This document shows, piece by piece, positions 1-9,317 of a stretch of DNA of 64,000 nucleotides (positions within the stretch are counted from its first letter, which is position 1; each line of letters starts with the position of its first letter). This stretch comes from Rhodobacterales bacterium HTCC2255 (GTDB lineage: Bacteria > Pseudomonadota > Alphaproteobacteria > Rhodobacterales > Rhodobacteraceae). The translations under genes were made by a program, and so were the position numbers. The DNA is taken from positions 602,027-666,026 of the forward strand of contig DS022282.1 of the NCBI GenBank assembly GCA_000153745.1, in the 5' to 3' direction. The notes under the pieces are model-generated. The model was not told the origin of the DNA and did no database searches. It was given only the letters and a program-made list of their open reading frames with translations.

Positions 1-1
1 T

Positions 2-895
2 TTTGCAGGTGGTCAAGGAGGTTTAGGTGATGTCGTTCTTCATCCAAATTTTACAGAGAATAAACTAGTTTATATTTCTTACATAAATTCAGACAATGCA
101 GGAAAAACACGATATGCGACCATAATACGGGGCACGCTAGAGAGGTTAGATAAACCTCAGCTGAACAATATTGAAACCATTTGGAAGCAAACGCCCGCTC
201 GATCAGGAAAAGGGCATTTTTCCCACAGAATTGTATTTGGCCTTGAAGGAACACAACACTCCAGAAAAATTTTTATTACGTCGGGCGATCGGCAAGAGCA
301 ATCTCCTGCACAAAGATGGGACATGGCATTAGGGAAAATTATCCGCCTTAATGAAGATGGAACCATACCTACAGACAACCCATTTCAGGACAAAGGTGAC
401 CTCGCAAAGACTTTTTGGACACTCGGTCATAGAAATGCCCTTGGAATTGCATTTGCCAAAAATGGTCAACTGTGGGCGCACGAAATGGGTCCAAGGCACG
501 GAGATGAGCTTAATTTAATAGTTGCAGGTAAAAATTATGGGTGGCCAGTAGTATCAGAAGGCAATCACTACAGTGGAGCAAAAATTCCAGTTCATGAAAC
601 AAGGCCAGAATTTATGGCGCCAAAACTTTATTGGGTGCCTACGGTAGCTCCATCAGGATTAATTTTTTATGAAGGAGATGAATTTTCTGAGTGGAAAGGA
701 AATGCATTTATTGGAGGATTAAAAAGTAAGGCACTGGTTAGAATTGACTTTAATAATGGAGAGCCGTTTGAGGCTGAACGCTTCAGTTGGTCTAAAAGAG
801 TTAGAGAAGTCGAAATAGACGATAAAGGTGCGATTTGGGTGTTAGAGGATGGTCAATCTGGTAGATTAATAAAATTCACAAAACCAAACAAATAG
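2..895 (+). CDS. PQQ-dependent sugar dehydrogenase (YliI/Asd-like), 3' part
   Basis: Frame 2 is open from the first base of the window, so the gene starts upstream and only about 297 residues are present. The visible part reads as a soluble quinoprotein aldose dehydrogenase (glucose/sorbosone dehydrogenase beta-propeller family). Typical blade motifs include [10 protein letters not shown] near the left edge, [27 protein letters not shown] and [12 protein letters not shown], followed by a W-x-P-x-V-A-P-SG blade and a C-terminal GxIWVLEDG blade. Family members oxidise sugars in the periplasm with PQQ and pass electrons to the respiratory chain. The protein ends naturally at a TAG. An internal ATG at 323 is not the start, because homology continues in frame upstream of it. 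Family assignment is confident, substrate unknown. Confidence 0.85.
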   Translation, partial: FAGGQGGLGDVVLHPNFTENKLVYISYINSDNAGKTRYATIIRGTLERLDKPQLNNIETIWKQTPARSGKGHFSHRIVFGLEGTQHSRKIFITSGDRQEQSPAQRWDMALGKIIRLNEDGTIPTDNPFQDKGDLAKTFWTLGHRNALGIAFAKNGQLWAHEMGPRHGDELNLIVAGKNYGWPVVSEGNHYSGAKIPVHETRPEFMAPKLYWVPTVAPSGLIFYEGDEFSEWKGNAFIGGLKSKALVRIDFNNGEPFEAERFSWSKRVREVEIDDKGAIWVLEDGQSGRLIKFTKPNK

Positions 896-1119
896 ATTGA
901 GTATAAGCCTGCCTTGGCGTTGAATTAGTTTTGCTACAGTTATAGCAATCGCAAAAGATGGAAAACTTAAATCGAATTTTTCTGAGCAAATTGCGACTAA
1001 TCTTCACTGGAAACTTTTAACCGTAGAGAATTGGGAAAACTGGCGCTAGACTGTGCTTGGTCTCAATTAGCATATGAAGACAAGATTATAGAGCTAGCGA
1101 AAGCAGTTCTTCTAAAAAA

Positions 1120-1734
1120 TTAGAAAATTTGAATGTCAGAATCTGAAGATTTTTCAATTACATAGCGTGCGTTTGGTAAATCATTACTTAACGTGCGCTT
1201 CTTTGCATCTTGTGTATCCAACCCATGCCTAAGCCATCTATTCAGCAAACGCTGCTCTAAGGTATCTATACCAGGATTTATGAAAATTGTTTGGTCCCAA
1301 GTTTTTTTTAATTTAGTCCATGGTTCTTCTTCAATGAGCAAATAATTTCCTTCAACAATCAACACCTTGTCTTTTGTTGATATGATGCTCGATCCAGCAA
1401 TAGATAAATCTTTATTTCTATCAAATTCTGGAATAACTACATCATCTTCAAAATTACTTAGCCTGTTCATCAAGTGAATAAATCCTGCAGTATCAAAAGT
1501 AGCTGGTGCACCTTTGCGATCTAATAGATTTCGGTCCACCAAGATTGAATTGTCCAAATGAAATCCGTCCATAGAAATAATTTTTGCTTGAATAGATTTT
1601 TCTTTTAACAATAAAAGAAGCGCCTGAGCAAATGTAGACTTACCCGCTCCTGGTGGCCCCGCAATAGCCACGATATAGCGTTTTCGACCTTCAGAATTTT
1701 CAATAATATAATCGCTGAGAGCCTCTGGTTTCAT
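1120..1734 (-). CDS. frcK: FrcK-like P-loop kinase of the sugar ABC operon
   Basis: A 204-residue protein of the uridine kinase/phosphoribulokinase-like P-loop family. It has a Walker A motif GPPGAGKST at residues 26-34, a DGFHLDN segment around residue 56 that is typical of nucleoside/sugar kinases in this family, and a lid-like stretch of Arg residues (RLLNRWLRHG). It is the last gene of a leftward operon and overlaps the 3' end of the ATPase gene by 4 bases (ATGA), indicating translational coupling. In rhizobia the fructose/mannose/ribose transporter frcBCA is followed by a kinase-like frcK, which is the basis for the symbol. Whether it phosphorylates the imported sugar is inference. Confidence 0.75.
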   Translation of the reverse strand: MKPEALSDYIIENSEGRKRYIVAIAGPPGAGKSTFAQALLLLLKEKSIQAKIISMDGFHLDNSILVDRNLLDRKGAPATFDTAGFIHLMNRLSNFEDDVVIPEFDRNKDLSIAGSSIISTKDKVLIVEGNYLLIEEEPWTKLKKTWDQTIFINPGIDTLEQRLLNRWLRHGLDTQDAKKRTLSNDLPNARYVIEKSSDSDIQIF

Positions 1735-2531
1735 TTTGCAGCCAAAGCTTCAGGTGGTGGCTCCATTGCTCCTGTCATCATGGCCACAGCATCAGACATC
1801 GAAATTATTTTTGGATCAACTGTGCAAAGGCGTCTACCCAAGCGATGAATGTGAATACGATCACAAACCTCAAAAATGTGAGGCATATTATGCGAAATTA
1901 GTACAATGGGAATACCTTTAGATTTTACATCTTGAATCAAATCTAAAACTCGGCGAGATTCTTTTACACCTAAAGCTGCTGTAGGCTCATCCATAATTAC
2001 AACTTTAGAACCAAAGGCAGCAGCTCTTGCTACTGCTACTCCCTGACGCTGCCCACCAGATAAAGTTTCGACTGCCTGGTTAATATTTTGAATTGTAAGC
2101 AGTCCCAACTCTGAAAGTTTATCACGTGCAAATGTTTCCATTTGTTTATGATCTAATTTGCGAAATAGCTTGCCCATTATCCCTTTTTCACGAATCTCGC
2201 GGCCAAGAAACATATTATCTGCAATTGATAAGGCTGGCGACAAAGCCAAGTTTTGGTATACTGTTTCAATACCAGCATTCCGAGCGTCATCTGGAGTATG
2301 AAAATTTACAAGTTTTCCGTCGAGCTCTATAACCCCATGGTCAGGTGCAGTAGCACCAGAAATGGCACGGATCAGAGTAGTTTTACCTGCACCATTGTCA
2401 CCTATAACTCCTAAAACTTCATTTGGATAAAGATCAAAGTCTGCACCATTCATCGCGACAACCGTGCCATATCTTTTCATCAAACCTTTAGCTTGAAGTA
2501 CGGGCTCTAAATTATGAGTAATATTCTTCAT
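1731..2531 (-). CDS. frcA: sugar ABC transporter ATP-binding protein (FrcA-like)
   Basis: A cytoplasmic ATPase of 266 residues with a single ABC domain, like FrcA and unlike the two-domain RbsA. Walker A GDNGAGKTT lies at residues 44-52, the signature is LSGGQRQGVAVARA, and Walker B is VVIMDEPTAALG followed by an ISH switch histidine. The start at 2531 is preferred over an in-frame ATG 21 bases upstream: it overlaps the permease stop as ATGA and has GGAGG eight bases before it. It should energise the permease encoded just upstream. The substrate is probably a monosaccharide, judged from the isomerase and mutarotase genes transcribed divergently. Confidence 0.87.
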   Translation of the reverse strand: MKNITHNLEPVLQAKGLMKRYGTVVAMNGADFDLYPNEVLGVIGDNGAGKTTLIRAISGATAPDHGVIELDGKLVNFHTPDDARNAGIETVYQNLALSPALSIADNMFLGREIREKGIMGKLFRKLDHKQMETFARDKLSELGLLTIQNINQAVETLSGGQRQGVAVARAAAFGSKVVIMDEPTAALGVKESRRVLDLIQDVKSKGIPIVLISHNMPHIFEVCDRIHIHRLGRRLCTVDPKIISMSDAVAMMTGAMEPPPEALAAK

Positions 2532-3607
2532 TGTGTAGCCCTCCGCAGCCATTGATCTAAGGCAACAGCGATTAAAACAAGATTACCCACGGCAAACATT
2601 TGCCAGTAATCATCCACACCAGCTAGCGATAATCCTGTAGTGAATACTCCCACAATTAATGCACCTAGCACGGAGCCAGGTATAGATCCTCGTCCTCCAA
2701 ACAATGATGTGCCACCAATTACAACGGCAGTAATGGTAGCCAAATTAATTTCTTCAAATGAGATTGGAGAAATTGAACCAACGCGTCCAATAGCAACCCA
2801 GGCTCCAAAACCACAAATTAGTCCAGCTACAGCATAAACAGAAATTAATGTTCTATCAGTTTTAATACCTGATAGGGCAGCAGCTTCTGGGTCGTCTCCA
2901 ATTGCATAAACATGACGGCCCCAAGCGGTGTGTTGCAGAATGAACCAAAAGACTGCGGCTAATAAAATTAATGCAATTCCACCATATGTAATAGTAGCCC
3001 CAAAAGGACGTGCTGCTGCTTCACCAAACCAAAGAAGTGAAGGTGCATTTGCTTCAATGTCAGAATTTCGAATAGATTCTGATCCAGAATACCACAATTT
3101 TAGTGCTGTAAATACAGATAGCGTTCCCAGCGTTACGATGAACGGAGGTAGTTTAATCTTAGCTACAAGGAAGCCATTAAAAGCACCCATCAGTGTGCCA
3201 ATTGCCATACCAGCGGCAATCGCAATTGGAAGTGGGACCCCATATGACACAGAAAGCCGACCCATCACAAATGTTGAAAGAACCAAAATTGCACCAACTG
3301 AAAGGTCTATCCCTGCAGTTAGTATTATCAACGTTTGTGCGATTGCAACAATGCCAATAACAGTTACCTGTTGAAGGACTAAAGACAAAACACCAGGACT
3401 TAAGAATCTAGGTGCAATGATACCAAAAATTAGAATGCTAACGATTAAAACTAATGCGGGGACAAGTGTTGGATAATTTCTTACAGCATTTCTCACATTC
3501 GATAGAAACGTCCGATCATCGCGCTCAAATACAGCAACTGCGCTATCTGCACTGTTTAAGTTTGTTTCAAATTCAGATTGACTCACTACACCCGAGCTCC
3601 CCAGCAT
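2528..3607 (-). CDS. frcC: sugar ABC transporter permease (FrcC/RbsC-like)
   Basis: An inner-membrane permease of 359 residues in the branched-chain/ribose permease superfamily. A hydrophilic N-terminus of about 45 residues is followed by roughly ten hydrophobic segments. Family motifs include TAGIDLSVGAILVL, the LPPFIVTLGTLS segment, and the cytoplasmic GIKTDRTL...VIGGTSLFGGRGS loop that contacts the ATPase. It overlaps the ATPase gene by 4 bases. The annotated ATG has little ribosome-binding sequence; a GTG seven codons downstream has GGGGAG in front of it and is an alternative start. A stem-loop separates it from the binding-protein gene. Confidence 0.86.
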   Translation of the reverse strand: MLGSSGVVSQSEFETNLNSADSAVAVFERDDRTFLSNVRNAVRNYPTLVPALVLIVSILIFGIIAPRFLSPGVLSLVLQQVTVIGIVAIAQTLIILTAGIDLSVGAILVLSTFVMGRLSVSYGVPLPIAIAAGMAIGTLMGAFNGFLVAKIKLPPFIVTLGTLSVFTALKLWYSGSESIRNSDIEANAPSLLWFGEAAARPFGATITYGGIALILLAAVFWFILQHTAWGRHVYAIGDDPEAAALSGIKTDRTLISVYAVAGLICGFGAWVAIGRVGSISPISFEEINLATITAVVIGGTSLFGGRGSIPGSVLGALIVGVFTTGLSLAGVDDYWQMFAVGNLVLIAVALDQWLRRATQ

Positions 3608-3633
3608 ATATTTTATTTATAAACTTTGAACAT

Positions 3634-3659
3634 AAAGGGCGGCAAATGCACCGCCCTTT
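3634..3659 (-). terminator. intercistronic stem-loop between frcB and frcC
   Basis: A perfect 9-bp inverted repeat (AAAGGGCGG, 8-base loop, CCGCCCTTT) lies in the 88-base gap between the binding-protein and permease genes. The uridine run after it on the transcribed strand is short, so it more likely acts as a leaky terminator or an mRNA 3' stabiliser than as a full stop. Such hairpins commonly allow more binding protein than membrane components to be made. The structure is seen directly; the role is inferred. Confidence 0.6.
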
Positions 3660-3695
3660 AATTTTACTTTAATCATATATTTTAAATTATTCAAA

Positions 3696-4715
3696 TTAAC
3701 CCCAGCAGAGTTCGGTGCCTTTTGTAGAGTCAATTGACGGAACACCATCAGCTGGTGAATCTGTTACAAGATTTACGCCAGTATTGAAGAATGTTAATCC
3801 ATCAGAAGCAGCAGGTTTGGTGCCATCTTTTGCGAATGCTGCAATAGCTTCGATACCTTTAGATGCCATAAGTAGCGGATATTGCTGAGAAGTTGCACCA
3901 ATTACGCCTGACTTAACACTGGCAACACCTGGGCAACCACCATCAACAGAAACAATTAAGACATCTTTTTCTTTTCCTGCTTTTTTCAATGCTTGGAACG
4001 CGCCTTCAGCAGCCGGTTCATTAATTGTATAAACAACGTTCATATCAGGTTCTTTTGCAAGTAGATTTTCTACAGAAGTAACTCCACCTTCAGGGTTTGC
4101 GCCTGATGATTCATGACCGATCACGCGTGAATCTGTCTCAGATCCCATTACATTTAGATTTGGCACATCGATACCAAAACCTACTAAAAAGCCAGTATCG
4201 CGAGCAACATCAACAGAAATATTGTCTTTATTAATATCTAGCATACCAATTTTTGCATCTTTTGCAGCGTCGCCCATCTTTGCTCTTGCCCACTTGCCAA
4301 TTAACAAGCCTGCTTCAAAATTATCAGTTGCAAAAGTCATATCTTGTGCTTCAGGGTCAGCTATTGGAGTATCAAGTGCTATAACAAGAATTCCTGCCGC
4401 ACGTGCTTTTTTCAAAGCTGGTATTACAGCGTCGTTTGATGCAGTAATTAAAATCCCTTTTGCACCAGATGCCATGCAATTTTCTATTGCAGTAATCTGT
4501 GGTCCAGCATCTCCGTCAACTTTTCCTGCATATGAGCTGAGGTCTATACCAGATTCATTTGCTTTTGCTTCAGCGCCTTCTTTCATTTTCACAAAGAAGG
4601 GGTTCGTATTATTCTTAGTAATCAAGCAAGCTGCGGTGCCTGCTGCAAAAGCACTTGTCGAAAGTGTTGTTACAGCAATTGCGCTTATTACTGATTTGAT
4701 AATAGTTTTTTTCAT
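3696..4715 (-). CDS. frcB: sugar ABC transporter substrate-binding protein (FrcB-like)
   Basis: A 339-residue periplasmic binding protein of the type 1 (RbsB/LacI-fold) family. It starts with a signal peptide (MKKTIIKSVISAIAVTTLS, then SAFA before the probable cleavage site) and continues with the usual LITKNNTNPFFVKMKEGA entry, an ITASNDAVIPALKKA segment, a VIALDTPI strand and VYTINEPAAEGAFQAL in the second lobe. The start at 4715 is chosen over an upstream in-frame ATG because GGGAG lies at a proper distance before MKKTII and the signal peptide then starts cleanly. It is the first gene of the leftward transporter operon. FrcB relatives bind fructose, mannose and ribose; the ligand here is not proven. 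Confidence 0.88.
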   Translation of the reverse strand: MKKTIIKSVISAIAVTTLSTSAFAAGTAACLITKNNTNPFFVKMKEGAEAKANESGIDLSSYAGKVDGDAGPQITAIENCMASGAKGILITASNDAVIPALKKARAAGILVIALDTPIADPEAQDMTFATDNFEAGLLIGKWARAKMGDAAKDAKIGMLDINKDNISVDVARDTGFLVGFGIDVPNLNVMGSETDSRVIGHESSGANPEGGVTSVENLLAKEPDMNVVYTINEPAAEGAFQALKKAGKEKDVLIVSVDGGCPGVASVKSGVIGATSQQYPLLMASKGIEAIAAFAKDGTKPAASDGLTFFNTGVNLVTDSPADGVPSIDSTKGTELCWG

Positions 4716-4800
4716 AAGTCGTTCTCCCATTTAGGTAAAAGCATAGATTTGCTTCTCACCAAATATACAAATCATAATGACATACATCCTGTCAATAGAT

Positions 4801-4815
4801 AAATCACTTTGATTT
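4801..4815. promoter_or_regulatory. inverted repeat in the frcB / ROK divergent region
   Basis: AAATCA and TGATTT flank three bases, giving a 6-bp-arm inverted repeat in the roughly 220-base region between the two divergent genes. A ROK-family repressor encoded next door would be expected to bind an AT-rich palindrome here. No second clear copy was seen, so this is only a candidate operator. Confidence 0.25.
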
Positions 4816-4934
4816 ATTAATTAATTTAGTATATTTATATTGATTAAATGCGCTTCTTAAGCCATCATAAATGAACATTAATCTCAGAATACTATCATGT
4901 ATGAGGTTAAAAATTCTAAAAAGTGATTTTTTAT

Positions 4935-6143
4935 ATGTTGAATGAACCTTCTGAAAAAAAGAATGATCCAAGTGGAGGAGCCAATCAAAGTCGTGTTCGA
5001 GATTATAATGAACGACTTGTCTTATCTCTTGTTCGGCGACATGGTTACCTTGCAAAATCTCAAATTGCGCGTAGATCAGGCCTATCTGCACAAACTGTTT
5101 CAGTAATTATGCGGTCATTAGAGAAAGATGGACTTTTACTAAGAGGTAAGCCACAACGTGGGCAAGTTGGGCAACCCTCTATTCCGATGAGCCTAAATCC
5201 AAATGGAGTATTTTCATTTGGATTGAAAATTGGTCGCAGAAGTGCTGATTTAGTTTTGGTAGATTTTCTAGGCCAAGAGTTAGGATCTATTAGCAAAGTT
5301 TTTGACTATCCTATCCCATCAGAAGTTATAGTTTTTGTTGAAACTGGCATTGCTACTCTCCGAGAACAATTATCGCCATCTCAACAAAAGCGCATTGCAG
5401 GACTAGGTGTTTCGATCCCATCAGAATTATGGAACTGGGCTGAAAAAATTAACGCACCTCAAGATTTAATGAATGTTTGGAAAAATAACGACTTTGAATC
5501 TAAATTAGAAACTATAAGTAATTTGCCGGTTAGTATGCAAAATGATGCTACTGCTGCTTGTGGCGCAGAGCTTGTTTTTGGCCATGGTAAAGAATTGGCT
5601 GATTTTATATATTTTTTCATTGGCACTTTTATAGGTGGTGGTGTTGTATTAAATCATGGATTATATTCTGGGCGAACCGGTAACGCCGGAGCTATTGGGC
5701 CAATGCCTATAATGAATAGTGATGGAGAAGTTACCACACTTATCGACAATGCATCTATTTATACACTTGAAATGCGCTTGAGAGCAAACGGGTTTACCCT
5801 ATCACACCAGTGGTCTGAACCTGAAGATTGGCATTCAATTGGGCCACTTCTCGATGAATGGATTGAAGATACAGCGAGACATCTAGCTTGGGCTATTGTT
5901 GCGTCTTCTTCAGTTATTGATTTTCAGGCAGCTGTAATTGATGGGGCATTTCCAAGTGACATAAGGCAAAAGATAGTAGATGCCATTCGCCTTGAAATTG
6001 AAAAGTTAGACACACGTGGAATCACTGAAATAAGTATTCTTGAAGGTATGGTAGGTCGCGGCGCCCGAGCACTTGGCGGCGCAAGCTTACCACTTTTTGC
6101 GCTTTACCTTCTTGACCAAAATGTTTTGTTTAAAGGAGCCTAA
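4935..6143 (+). CDS. ROK-family transcriptional regulator
   Basis: A 402-residue repressor-type ROK protein. An N-terminal winged helix (SQIARRSGLSAQTVSVIMR, about residues 40-60, then a basic wing) precedes a sugar-kinase-like domain with NDATAACGAELVFG, the FIGGGVVLNHGLYSGRTGNAGAIG stretch (in two blocks) and a C-terminal GRGARALGGASLPL helix. The classical CxCGxxGC zinc motif of many ROK proteins is absent after GAIGPMPI, as in FrcR-like members. ATG 4935 is chosen; an in-frame GTG lies 12 bases upstream. It is divergent from frcB and first in the rightward sugar operon, so it probably senses the sugar and controls both arms. Confidence 0.85.
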   Translation: MLNEPSEKKNDPSGGANQSRVRDYNERLVLSLVRRHGYLAKSQIARRSGLSAQTVSVIMRSLEKDGLLLRGKPQRGQVGQPSIPMSLNPNGVFSFGLKIGRRSADLVLVDFLGQELGSISKVFDYPIPSEVIVFVETGIATLREQLSPSQQKRIAGLGVSIPSELWNWAEKINAPQDLMNVWKNNDFESKLETISNLPVSMQNDATAACGAELVFGHGKELADFIYFFIGTFIGGGVVLNHGLYSGRTGNAGAIGPMPIMNSDGEVTTLIDNASIYTLEMRLRANGFTLSHQWSEPEDWHSIGPLLDEWIEDTARHLAWAIVASSSVIDFQAAVIDGAFPSDIRQKIVDAIRLEIEKLDTRGITEISILEGMVGRGARALGGASLPLFALYLLDQNVLFKGA

Positions 6144-6145
6144 TT

Positions 6146-6586
6146 TTGCTAAAAGGTATCAACCCAATACTAAGCCCTGAACTCCTCGCTATTTTGCGAG
6201 CCATGGGTCATGGAGATGAAATTGCTATTGTTGATGGCAATTACCCTGCATTGGAAAATGCTCGTAGACTTATTCGTCTGGATGGAATGAATTTAGTACC
6301 TGTTATAGATGCTATATTAAGTGTTCTGCCTCTTGATGATTTTACGGATCAAGCTTTGTTTCGATCAACAGTTGGCGAAAACCCAGAAGAATTGCATGAC
6401 ATACATCAAGAAATGCTCATGACTTGTAATAAATATGCACCAAACAAACCTCTTACAGCATTGGTTGGAAATAAGTTTTATGATCGTGTAAAAAAGTGTC
6501 ATGCAATTGTTTCAACAAGTGAACCTTGTCTTTATGCAAACCTCATTATCCGCAAGGGTGTCATTTACCCAAGTAAAATGGAATAA
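6146..6586 (+). CDS. RbsD/FucU-family sugar mutarotase
   Basis: A 146-residue protein with the FucU/RbsD fold signature: MLKGINPILSPELLAILRAMGHGDEI (in two blocks; the catalytic His lies in AMGHGDE), DGNYPA, and a C-terminal YANLIIRKGV segment. These enzymes interconvert anomers of pyranose or furanose sugars so that the right form enters catabolism. The start is a TTG with AAGGAG seven bases upstream, two bases after the ROK gene stop. The context (sugar ABC transporter, isomerase) supports a sugar-import role. FucU-like rather than RbsD-like is favoured by sequence; the actual sugar is open. Confidence 0.82.
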   Translation: MLKGINPILSPELLAILRAMGHGDEIAIVDGNYPALENARRLIRLDGMNLVPVIDAILSVLPLDDFTDQALFRSTVGENPEELHDIHQEMLMTCNKYAPNKPLTALVGNKFYDRVKKCHAIVSTSEPCLYANLIIRKGVIYPSKME

Positions 6587-6589
6587 AAT

Positions 6590-7279
6590 ATGAAACGCTC
6601 AATTATTAATAAGATTATACAAGAATCCGATGAATTTATAAAGTCATATGGATTTAGGTTGCCACCATTTGCTTATTTTCAACCTAGTGAACTCGTCGCA
6701 CGAAAGCTTGAGTTTCAAGCAATTTTTGATGCACGTTTAGGGTGGGATATAACAGACTATGGCGAAGGTCGTTTTAATGAAAAGGGATTATTCCTATTTA
6801 CTGTTCGAAACGGCTCAATGTCTGATCTAAGAAGTGGTAAAGGAATGTGCTATGCTGAAAAGATAATGATATCACGTCAAGATCAGGTATCTCCATCACA
6901 CCGCCATATAATTAAAACTGAAGATATAATAAATCGAGGTGGAGCAACCTTAGCCATAGAGATGTTTGAAAGTAATGCAAATGGTGAGATTGACTTAAAA
7001 GCTCCAGTACCAGTATTTTGTGATGGAGTTGCAAAGATGTTTAATGCTGGGGATATTCTTCGGCTTGCACCAGGAGAAAGTGTAACTCTTGCTCCAGGTA
7101 ATTGGCATAAGTTTTGGGGCGAAAATGGGGACGTACTGATTGGTGAAGTCTCAACGGTAAACGATGATTTAACAGATAACGTTTTTGCAGAACCTATTGG
7201 AAGGTTTTCAGAAATTGAAGAAGATGTGGATGCAATACATTTGTTGGTGTCTGATTATGAGAAATGGAACTTACTTTAG
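6590..7279 (+). CDS. D-lyxose ketol-isomerase (cupin type)
   Basis: A 229-residue protein matching the cupin-fold D-lyxose isomerase family (EC 5.3.1.15; formerly DUF1498). Seen are the conserved GWDITDYGEGRF block, metal ligands H104 and H106 in SPSHRHIIKTEDI, and H173 in APGNWHKFWGE. Characterised members interconvert D-lyxose with D-xylulose and D-mannose with D-fructose using a divalent metal. It sits four bases after the mutarotase gene. Given a FrcB-like transporter, which in rhizobia carries fructose, mannose and ribose, a mannose-to-fructose role is as likely as lyxose use. Visible composition becomes more GC-rich immediately downstream. Confidence 0.83.
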   Translation: MKRSIINKIIQESDEFIKSYGFRLPPFAYFQPSELVARKLEFQAIFDARLGWDITDYGEGRFNEKGLFLFTVRNGSMSDLRSGKGMCYAEKIMISRQDQVSPSHRHIIKTEDIINRGGATLAIEMFESNANGEIDLKAPVPVFCDGVAKMFNAGDILRLAPGESVTLAPGNWHKFWGENGDVLIGEVSTVNDDLTDNVFAEPIGRFSEIEEDVDAIHLLVSDYEKWNLL

Positions 7280-7342
7280 TTTTTTGGCACTGTATGATTT
7301 TGGTAAGGTTTCCACACAATAACACGCATTGGAGATTTTGAT

Positions 7343-8167
7343 ATGAAAACTGCTCGATTAAACCGACTATTCGGAACATCAGGAAACTGTTTTGATGTGG
7401 CCATAGATCACGGGATGTTTAACGAAAAGACATTTCTTGGTGGTATCGAAAATATGCAAACTGCTATCGATATTGTGGCTAAGGCAGCACCTGATGCCAT
7501 CCAATTACCACCAGGTACGGCACCCCTGCTCCAACAACGCGCTGGGAAGGATCGCCCAGCCTTAGTGTTGCGCACAGATATAGCGAACGTTTATGGTACT
7601 CCACTACCTCGATTACTTTTTTCCGAAACAATCGATCAACCTGTACAACAAGCAATCCGTCTAGATGCAACTTGTGTAGTCGTGAACTTACTTAGTCTTC
7701 CAGACGAACCTGATGTCTATCGCCAGTGTATTCGCAACATAAATGCATTAAAACATGCCTGTGATTTAGTATCGATGCCCTTGATGGTTGAACCACTGGT
7801 AATGCAAGATAACACCAATGGTGGCTACATGGTGGATGGGGATTTGGATAAAATCCTACCACTTGTTCGTCAAGCGGTCGAATTGGGAGCTGATATCATC
7901 AAGGCTGATCCTTGTGTCGATATAAACCAATATCATAAAGTTATCGAAATAGCGCAGGGCATTCCAGTATTGGTGCGCGGCGGCGGGAAAGTGTCCGATT
8001 TTGAAATCCTTACACGCACCAAAGAGCTAATGGATCAAGGTGCCCGTGGTATCGTTTATGGCCGCAACGTTATTCACCATGACAATCCCGGTGCAATGAC
8101 CCGCGCCTTGATGGCTGTGGTCCACGACGGCTCATCAGTCGATGCTGCTATATCGATATTAGGTTAG
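7343..8167 (+). CDS. class I aldolase (FbaB/LsrF/DeoC-like family)
   Basis: A 274-residue TIM-barrel protein of the DeoC/FbaB class I aldolase group. It begins with a short NRLFGTSGNCFDVAIDHGMF block, shows MPLMVEPLVM in the middle, and has a Schiff-base lysine candidate K187 in ADIIKADPC, followed by IPVLVRGGGKVSDFEIL and GARGIVYGRNVIHH for phosphate binding. It would cleave a sugar phosphate to two trioses or related products. It starts a GC-richer block 63 bases after the isomerase, with a GGAG site upstream, and is tightly linked to the next three genes. The PfkB kinase at the end of the operon may make its substrate. Confidence 0.78.
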   Translation: MKTARLNRLFGTSGNCFDVAIDHGMFNEKTFLGGIENMQTAIDIVAKAAPDAIQLPPGTAPLLQQRAGKDRPALVLRTDIANVYGTPLPRLLFSETIDQPVQQAIRLDATCVVVNLLSLPDEPDVYRQCIRNINALKHACDLVSMPLMVEPLVMQDNTNGGYMVDGDLDKILPLVRQAVELGADIIKADPCVDINQYHKVIEIAQGIPVLVRGGGKVSDFEILTRTKELMDQGARGIVYGRNVIHHDNPGAMTRALMAVVHDGSSVDAAISILG

Positions 8168-8171
8168 GCTC

Positions 8172-9317
8172 ATGAAAACTATTCGCTTTGGAATTATTGG
8201 CTGTGGCTTGATGGGGCGAGAATTTGCCTCCGCTGCTGCGCGCTGGTTACACCTAACTGAAAGCCGAGCGCGTCCCAAAATCGTAGGCGTTTGCGACACA
8301 AATGAAGCGTTGATGGGGTGGTTTAAAGCCCATTTGCCAAGCGTTAAACAAACAACAACAGATTTTCGCGAATTACTGAGTAATCCAGATATTGACGCAA
8401 TTTATTGTGCCGTTCCCCATCTGTTGCACGGAGATATCTATCCACAAATATTGGCAGCTGGCAAACATCTTTTTGGTGAAAAACCATTTGGTATGGATAT
8501 GGCCCAAAATAAAATCATCTCGCAGGCAATTTATGATCACCCTGATATTTTGGTTAGATGTTCCTCTGAGATGCCGTTCTTTCCAGGCGCACAACGGGTT
8601 ATTGAATTTGTTAAATCTGGTGAAGTAGGTGATATCATTGAGGTGGAGTCTGCATTCCTGCATTCATCTGACATCAATCCAGACAAAATCATCAACTGGA
8701 AACGGATGATTGACATTAATGGCGAATACGGCTGCATGGGCGACTTGGGAATGCATGTTTGCCATGTACCGCTTCGTTTGGGCTGGAAGCCAGAAACAGT
8801 CCACGCAAGCCTTTTGAAGCGTGTAGCAAATCGGCCAGATGGCAAAGGTAATATTGTTCCATGCGAAACCTGGGACAATGCCACAATCACCGGACACGTC
8901 GCAGCGCAAGATGGAGATTTCCCTTTGGTCTTTAAAACATGGCGCATTGCACCAGGCGAATCCAACACATGGTCCCTGCGGATTTTAGGTATGAAAGGGT
9001 CAGCCTTTTTCACTACTAAATCACCACGCCAGTGGCAGTTCATGAAATATGAACGAGGTGGCAAACAAACATGGCAAACCGAAGACCTTGGTTATCAGTC
9101 GCTTTTTCCAGCAATTACAGGCGGTATTTTTGAATTCGGTTTTGCCGATGCAATTCAACAAATGTGGGCGGCCTATGTGGATGAGCTTGCTGGGGGGGAT
9201 GGGAATGGTTTTCATTGTGCTACACCATCCGAGGCTAGCGATCATCATGCTATCCTGACGGCAGCACTCGCAGCAGGCAAATCTGGTCAGGTTAAAGACG
9301 TGGAATACTTGGCGTGA
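8172..9317 (+). CDS. Gfo/Idh/MocA-family NAD(P)-dependent oxidoreductase
   Basis: A 381-residue protein with an N-terminal Rossmann motif (FGIIGCGLMG, residues 6-15), the family EKPFGMD motif near residue 98, and a C-terminal alpha/beta substrate domain. Members oxidise or reduce sugars, inositols and their derivatives. It starts four bases after the aldolase and overlaps the next small gene by four bases, so the genes are probably co-translated. The residues DLGMHVCHVPLRLGW match the usual active-site helix (D..H). The substrate cannot be read from sequence. Confidence 0.85.
   Translation: MKTIRFGIIGCGLMGREFASAAARWLHLTESRARPKIVGVCDTNEALMGWFKAHLPSVKQTTTDFRELLSNPDIDAIYCAVPHLLHGDIYPQILAAGKHLFGEKPFGMDMAQNKIISQAIYDHPDILVRCSSEMPFFPGAQRVIEFVKSGEVGDIIEVESAFLHSSDINPDKIINWKRMIDINGEYGCMGDLGMHVCHVPLRLGWKPETVHASLLKRVANRPDGKGNIVPCETWDNATITGHVAAQDGDFPLVFKTWRIAPGESNTWSLRILGMKGSAFFTTKSPRQWQFMKYERGGKQTWQTEDLGYQSLFPAITGGIFEFGFADAIQQMWAAYVDELAGGDGNGFHCATPSEASDHHAILTAALAAGKSGQVKDVEYLA

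Noticed and set aside
323-895. Treating the ATG at 323 as the start of the sugar dehydrogenase
   Set aside because: The frame and family motifs continue upstream to the window edge, so the gene is cut by the window.
896-1119. An open stretch ending in LAKAVLLKN before the frcK gene that could be a gene remnant
   Set aside because: Only about 40 codons, no start or ribosome-binding site, and no family recognised; reported as empty intergenic DNA.
4222-4734. A 170-codon open frame on the plus strand
   Set aside because: It is the antisense of the frcB gene, whose signal peptide and family motifs are clear.
8373-9064. Several minus-strand open frames within the Gfo/Idh/MocA gene
   Set aside because: They have no domains and overlap a clear coding gene on the other strand.
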